Shown here: positions 63,301 to 64,000 of the stretch, one piece after another
Numbering within the stretch: the first letter of the stretch is position 1
Layout of the letters: the number at the start of each line of letters is the position of its first letter
Source: Bicyclus anynana
Taxonomy: Eukaryota > Arthropoda > Insecta > Lepidoptera > Nymphalidae
DNA: 64,000 bases
Reading direction: 5' to 3'
NCBI RefSeq assembly: GCF_947172395.1
Contig: NC_069106.1
Location: forward strand, 6,262,001-6,326,000
Notes under the pieces: generated by a model
Told to the model about the DNA's origin: nothing
Databases searched by the model: none
The model's input: the letters and a program-made list of their open reading frames with translations, nothing else
Translations under genes and position numbers: made by a program

Positions 63301-64000
63301 ATATTGTTAAGGTGTGTTGTACTATAGAATATGATGACGTCATCGTTTGGTACAAACTTTAGTTATCCCTCAACAGGGCCAGGCCTCCTTATAGATGAGA
63401 TATGGAGCTTAGACCCACCACGCTGCTCCTATGCAACTCTTCAATTCCGGGGGGTAATTTTTAACTGAAAATTTCTTACAAGAAAGAAAATATCTCATAT
63501 AGTCCGACCCAGTATTCGAACCAATGATCTCTAATTCGAAACCATAAAGGCTAATTAATTACTGGACCAGCGAGGTAGAACAAATATAATTCATCATCAT
63601 CATTATTATCAATTCATATTGTGAAAGTGGGGAAGGACAACCAAATGTCTGCAAATATACTCGAGTGCTATCTCAAATCAAAGCGAAGAGAATATTGATG
63701 ACTTACTCAAGAGTGTAATTAATAATTTCATGACCTTCGGGGGTTTTCAAAATTTTCAATTTCATGTTATAATCAGTATTTCTTGAGATTAGTGCGTTCA
63801 AACAAACAAAATCTACAGCTTTGTAATATTAGTATTGATATTAAAATGTTTTATATTGGGCTTACCCCTCCGTCATGGTTTGATATTTCCTCGGCACATG
63901 AAGCATTTTCCCTCGTATAGAGGGCGCCACGCTGAGAAGCAGTTGGGTTATACCATTGACCGCCCAATGCGTCCCATTACCCTGCAATGCTCCTAATATA
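47895..64000 (-). CDS. htt: Huntingtin C-terminal half (9 exons, about 601 residues; 5' part beyond window)
   Basis: Exons 64000-63866, 63272-63124, 62057-61930, 54880-54677, 53128-52950, 51701-51563, 50671-50530, 49691-49372 and 48305-47895 join in one frame. All have GT donors and AG acceptors. The product is almost all alpha-helical repeat-like sequence (HEAT/ARM style), with a basic patch VRKEVKRKRKYKE after residue ~100. I assign huntingtin because the last ~250 residues follow the family pattern as I recall it: an MERI/LY helix, ALKYFLRETLPPA, a VFEASV/LSGWIFEAL pair, and a final DRRLLCIVALHSNY-type helix, with the same spacing and a short C-terminal end. The preceding LRGWLLQLTQ and LYWAVLF blocks also fit. 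Huntingtin is a large scaffold for vesicle transport and autophagy, partnered by HAP40. Another HEAT protein is a less likely alternative. Introns are swollen by mobile elements. Confidence 0.75.
48460..49173. mobile_element. R3 TIR element containing a Helitron-like insert
   Basis: Ends AATGGGGATGATGAC (48460-48474) and GCCATCATCCCTATT (49159-49173) form TIRs of about 15 bp. The 479-bp long arm is shared with 1-318 and 60802-61238. A family B Helitron-like element (48939-49146) sits between the long arm and a 27-bp short arm. In the intron between htt exons h and i. Confidence 0.75.
48939..49146 (-). mobile_element. Helitron-like family B inside R3
   Basis: CTAGCCGACGCCGCGCGG to AATATTAGTATAGA on the plus strand. 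Its CTAG end abuts TTATATACAA of R3, the same junction as in 60798-60815. Confidence 0.7.
49372..49691 (-). CDS. htt: htt exon h
   Basis: 320 bp, phase 1 to 0. Contains MNSMERITLLYKILRQC and ALKYFLRETLPPAATLSRVV, the blocks that best fit the huntingtin C-terminal pattern. Confidence 0.8.
49894..50461. mobile_element. Mariner-like MITE split by SINE-A
   Basis: GCAGGGTGTCCCGTAATT at the left and AATTACGGGACATCCTGTA at the right form TIRs. SINE-A (49945-50240, minus) is inserted within. In the intron between htt exons g and h. Confidence 0.75.
49945..50240 (-). mobile_element. SINE family A
   Basis: Complete minus-strand copy; head at the right with GGTTCGAATCCGGTCCGGGG in reverse. Confidence 0.85.
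50530..50671 (-). CDS. htt: htt exon g
   Basis: 142 bp, phase 0 to 1. Helical segment with VLPKDLKNIVIEKLLDIENM. Donor GTAAGA; acceptor AACAACAG. Confidence 0.8.
50735..51059. other. No feature recognised (htt intron)
   Basis: AT-rich intron sequence between exon g and a Helitron-like element. No coding or repeat call. Confidence 0.6.
51060..51217 (-). mobile_element. Helitron-like family B, internally deleted
   Basis: CTAGCTGAGGCCGCGCGG to TATATTAGTATAGA on the plus strand. In the intron between exons f and g. Confidence 0.65.
51563..51701 (-). CDS. htt: htt exon f
   Basis: 139 bp, phase 2 to 0. Encodes LSLHEQSLYWAVLFTLVELG through ADLVVK. Acceptor CTTTTCAG, donor GTAAAA. Confidence 0.8.
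51725..52915 (-). repeat. Tandem duplication: Jockey-like 3' fragments plus decayed htt exon e
   Basis: Jockey-3'-like blocks at 51725-51850, 52310-52475 and 52730-52915 (shared motif GGTCGTTCGGGAAAGG; compare 62600-62670) alternate with exon-e-like blocks at 52111-52195 and 52506-52622. The second exon copy ends in AGTAAA instead of ACTTAC on the plus strand, so its donor is lost. Both copies lack the centre of the exon. They are pseudo-exons. Confidence 0.75.
52950..53128 (-). CDS. htt: htt exon e
   Basis: 179 bp, phase 0 to 2. Encodes ELTNVHEKLLKSLSSSF, then LRGWLLQLTQ. Two decayed copies of this exon lie in the following intron (52120-52195 and 52511-52622). Confidence 0.8.
53155..53325 (-). 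mobile_element. SINE family A, truncated
   Basis: Starts TTATCATCATCATTGGCAAC and stops at CTTCACCGTTTCAAAATTTC, where a foldback element begins. Lies 27 bp upstream of htt exon e. Confidence 0.8.
53327..53600. mobile_element. Foldback MITE, about 110-bp arms
   Basis: The left arm from ATTTCAGAGCGTCGGAACGA and the right arm ending TCGTTCCGACGATCTGAAAT are inverted copies with small indels. They meet around a short AT-rich loop. No ORF. Confidence 0.8.
53756..54628. mobile_element. TIR element with ATGGAGAATGTT ends, Helitron inside
   Basis: Sister of 33517-34163 in reverse. Ends ATGGAGAATGTT and AACATTCTCCAT. A Helitron-like family A element (54146-54522) is inserted. It abuts htt exon d at ~50 bp. 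Confidence 0.75.
54146..54522 (-). mobile_element. Helitron-like family A, possibly two fused copies
   Basis: The plus strand starts CTAGCGGACGACCGCGCC and ends TAATATTAGTAGG. The block with TTTTTCGGGA and AGTAGCCTAT occurs twice (54210-54240 and 54375-54400), indicating a fused or duplicated pair. Confidence 0.6.
54677..54880 (-). CDS. htt: htt exon d
   Basis: 204 bp, 68 codons, phase 0 to 0. Very GC-rich and alanine-rich (WALAAACALHSLAACL) compared with its neighbours, so a competing open frame exists on the same strand. Phase continuity selects this one. Flanked upstream by a 7-kb intron full of nested elements. Confidence 0.8.
55563..55733 (-). mobile_element. Helitron-like scrap, third subfamily
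   Basis: Matches 27310-27490 (GATCAAACATAGCC, AATAACGTAG, CTCTTTATATTATTAGC). Confidence 0.6.
55821..56219 (+). repeat. GGTAGGG minisatellite, left of Copia, 342-bp higher-order unit
   Basis: The block TAGGGAAGCGTAGGGGTAGT starts at 55839 and again at 56181, giving a 342-bp period. The second unit is cut at GGTTT (56215-56219) by Copia and resumes at 60439. Tyr/Pro-rich frames on the minus strand are artefacts. Confidence 0.9.
56215..56219 (+). repeat. Copia target-site duplication, left
   Basis: GGTTT, repeated at 60439-60443. Comparison with the unbroken unit at 55873-55877 shows exactly one original copy. Confidence 0.85.
56220..56252 (+). repeat. 5' LTR remnant (33 bp)
   Basis: Identical to the first 33 bp of the 3' LTR at 60284-60316, then unrelated or strongly diverged (CTGTTTTAATCTAG). 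At most the last ~12 bp of the LTR may follow, implying an internal deletion of over 100 bp. Confidence 0.75.
56333..60202 (+). CDS. Copia Gag-Pol polyprotein, 1289 aa, intact
   Basis: Order of domains: Gag with the LKGRDNYDEWSF start; a zinc knuckle at ~220-232 (CYKCKKNHYRSQC); aspartic protease with DSGAS at ~261; the GAG-pre-integrase block LWHRRLAHIN (~388); integrase with D (~454, HADICG), D (~517, SDNGGEF) and E (~554, CERANRTI); reverse transcriptase with YVDDF at ~977-981; RNase H with DADWAS (~1141), SSTEAEY (~1179) and DNQSA (~1216). Protease-integrase-RT-RNase H order is diagnostic of Copia. The length suits a one-ORF Copia. The zinc knuckle is CX2CX3HX4C, one residue shorter than the usual CX2CX4HX4C. 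The ATG at 56333 is the first in frame. No stop or frameshift, so insertion is recent. Confidence 0.95.
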   Translation: MAVNYIQSIPKLKGRDNYDEWSFAAENLLVLEGMVQYIKPTPSFEIKPEEDARTKAKLILTIDPGLYVHVKETTSSNELWMKLKNMFDDSGYSRKISLLRHLISIRQEKCSSMTSYVTKLVDTAQRLKGTGFTITEEWIGSLLLAGLPDQFSPMIMAIEHSGMQITTDAIKSKLIDMEVTKFADTDSSGAAFAAKKNNFKARNYNKDGGMNFTEKKVISCYKCKKNHYRSQCPLLKKNESTNAFNVVFLNGMYNKNEWYVDSGASAHMTSNESWINNATYSPTLGEITIANNTKVPVLCYGDVKITSSHNYDITIKNVLCVPSLTTNLLSVSELINNGNKVSFSQNQCYIRNRSDELVATAELTNGVYKLKTKDKICRLGLKAVESAELWHRRLAHINSCDLNKMKSIVDGLTFPSSSDVTKNRCVICCEGKQSRLPFSHIGERSTRTLHIIHADICGAMETKSIAGSQYFLLFVDDYSRMTFIYFLKQKNEVLKKFKEFKAMVENQQNGKIKILRSDNGGEFCNGEMQNFLAQQGIIHQKTVAYTPEQNGVCERANRTIIEKARCLLFDSKLDKKFWAEAANTAVYIKNRCISSSLENKTPFEMWYNKKPDLSNIRLFGCTVMVHIPKERRLKWDRKSEQYILVGFSENTKGYRVYDPRKNTITVKRDVIVMEEKIYSQEQEKDSALWFQEEKLNQDISYQVSETNNESRDSVGDETTLNESLSSLNTSVYTNATSEVSDDTLTEEQICEVPELPSKRNRRNPERFGLKVTTDINYQEIENIVFSEALKGPEAQQWRQAVHEELQSFHYNKAWDLVDIPSDVSIVQCKWVLNKKLDLNDKVRYRARLVAKGFTQQRGIDYMDTFSPVVRHSTLRLLFALSVQWGMSITHLDVTTAFLNGQLKENIYMSIPEGLENENCKGKVLKLNKAIYGLKQSSLVWYEKVKDCLCNLGFKNSKYEPCLFQKMFNNVKIIVAVYVDDFLIFSNSVEETNKLKNVLGSEFKLKDLGPVKCYLGMRINVDNKSNTICVDQQRYIEQLLYLFGMSDCKTTETPIECKLNLEKSEFCMTNIPFQKLIGSLMYLAILTRPGIAYSVSYLSQFNNCYNESHFNHAKRILKYLKRTKSYCLLYSKDNADLKGFVDADWASDSIDRKSYTGYCFTMCGSLVSWQSRKQKTVSLSSTEAEYIALSEATREAIYLKNLIYELTQSQCIIDICCDNQSALKLAINHQSHNRSKHIDVRYHYVRDAVKNKLINIKYIPTNEMPADILTKGLLSTKHYKFLHMLGIVQN
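60272..60283 (+). other. Polypurine tract of Copia
   Basis: AAGGCAGGG directly before the 3' LTR, as needed for plus-strand priming. Short but correctly placed. Confidence 0.6.
60284..60438 (+). repeat. 3' LTR (155 bp)
   Basis: From TATTAAAGTATAGC to TTCTAATA; terminal TATTA/TAATA inverted pair in place of the usual TG...CA. Ends at the duplication GGTTT. Confidence 0.75.
60439..60749 (+). repeat. GGTAGGG minisatellite, right of Copia
   Basis: 60437-60749 matches 55871-56183 with no difference that I can see over 313 bp. It is the continuation of the second higher-order unit. Confidence 0.9.
60802..61238 (-). repeat. R3 long arm
   Basis: Inverted relative of 48460-48938, starting TTGTATATAAATTA next to the Helitron CTAG. 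Confidence 0.75.
61239..61929. other. htt intron DNA, no feature recognised
   Basis: No recognised repeat. Open frames here (for example 61721-62137 minus) only partly overlap exon c by chance. Confidence 0.55.
61930..62057 (-). CDS. htt: htt exon c
   Basis: 128 bp, phase 1 to 0. Contains the strongly basic VRKEVKRKRKYKE, then INSCLQLLMDVTTDMLD. Acceptor AATCACAG has a weak pyrimidine tract, with an RTE-B fragment starting ~28 bp upstream. Confidence 0.8.
62085..62226 (+). mobile_element. RTE-type LINE family B internal fragment
   Basis: GAGGAAAGTCATATTACTAG through GATGATGAGTTAACGAG matches 8350-8490. No tail. Begins ~28 bp from the acceptor of htt exon c. Confidence 0.75.
62283..63085. 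repeat. Interspersed repeat split by a Jockey-like insertion
   Basis: 62283-62503 and 62972-63085 together match 19385-19690. In the intron between htt exons b and c. Confidence 0.75.
62504..62971 (-). mobile_element. Jockey-like LINE 3' end, 9-bp TSD
   Basis: The minus strand encodes LSRNYFDRAAIHPNQLVVEA and the following low-complexity end, as at 24580-24785, then a 3' UTR and an A-rich tail (62505-62520 as T on the plus strand). TAAGCTCAA at 62495-62503 and 62972-62980 is the target duplication. Confidence 0.85.
63124..63272 (-). CDS. htt: htt exon b
   Basis: 149 bp, phase 2 to 1. Encodes MQRLRNILIGTTAYSIF and onward to FLKYSA. Acceptor TTATTAG, donor GTGAGT. Confidence 0.8.
63355..63600. 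repeat. Interspersed repeat related to 25245-25540
   Basis: CAGGGCCAGGCCTCCTTAT and CCACCACGCTGCTC match the layout of 25290-25360; the B-box-like GTATTCGAACC is near 63513. Ends CATCATCATCATT. In the intron between htt exons a and b. Confidence 0.55.
63765..63840 (-). mobile_element. Helitron-like family B, 5' scrap
   Basis: GAGATTAGTGCGTTCAAACA through TAATATTAGTATTGA on the plus strand. Lies ~26 bp past the donor of htt exon a. Confidence 0.6.
63866..64000 (-). CDS. htt: htt exon a (truncated by window edge)
   Basis: 44 codons in window, starting ILGALQGNGTHWAVNG and ending YQTMTE plus two bases; donor GTAAGC. The acceptor lies outside. Confidence 0.75.

Noticed and set aside
1..64000. 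CRISPR arrays, bacterial operons or a defence system
   Set aside because: The window is spliced eukaryotic DNA. The direct repeats seen are SINE tails, minisatellites or exon copies without spacer structure.

Overview
This is a repeat-saturated piece of an insect nuclear genome, almost certainly lepidopteran. The evidence is AT-rich DNA, spliced genes with GT-AG introns, many tRNA-derived SINEs, RTE- and Jockey-type LINE 3' ends, Helitron-like elements with TC...CTAG ends, hAT and mariner-like MITEs, and one Copia retrotransposon with an intact 1289-residue ORF. There is no CRISPR array, operon or true tRNA/rRNA gene. Two host genes can be reconstructed, both on the minus strand. (1) A complete seven-exon clarin-like four-transmembrane gene spans 32317-42289. 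Its exons total 807 bp and encode 268 aa, with every splice phase consistent. (2) The C-terminal half of a large HEAT/ARM-type protein spans 47895 to the window end at 64000. Nine exons give about 601 residues, all phases consistent. From memory of the animal family I identify it as huntingtin (htt). Layout: 1-32.3 kb is a gene desert built of nested repeats: SINE families here called A, B and C, two RTE-type LINE 3'-end families, Helitron-like elements, foldback elements and MITEs. 32.3-42.3 kb is clarin, with a 4.4 kb first intron full of repeats. 42.3-46.9 kb is intergenic repeats, including a pair of perfect hairpins. 46.9-64 kb is htt. The htt region holds the most unusual structure. Downstream of the stop codon lies a tandem array with a period of about 184 bp, made of copies of the last ~45 codons of the terminal exon, stop codon included. 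The intron downstream of exon 52950-53128 carries two decayed copies of that exon, interleaved with Jockey-like 3' fragments. The intron between exons 54677-54880 and 61930-62057 holds a four-level nest: a terminal-inverted-repeat element (54954-61238) contains a Helitron-like element (55002-60801), whose internal GGTAGGG-type minisatellite has grown into a 342-bp higher-order repeat, which in turn is split by the Copia element (56220-60438) with a 5-bp target duplication. A second TIR element of the same family (48460-49173) carries a different Helitron family at exactly the same internal position and in the same orientation. Exons, phases, repeats and target-site duplications were read directly from the sequence. 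Family names rest on remembered motifs and have not been searched against databases.
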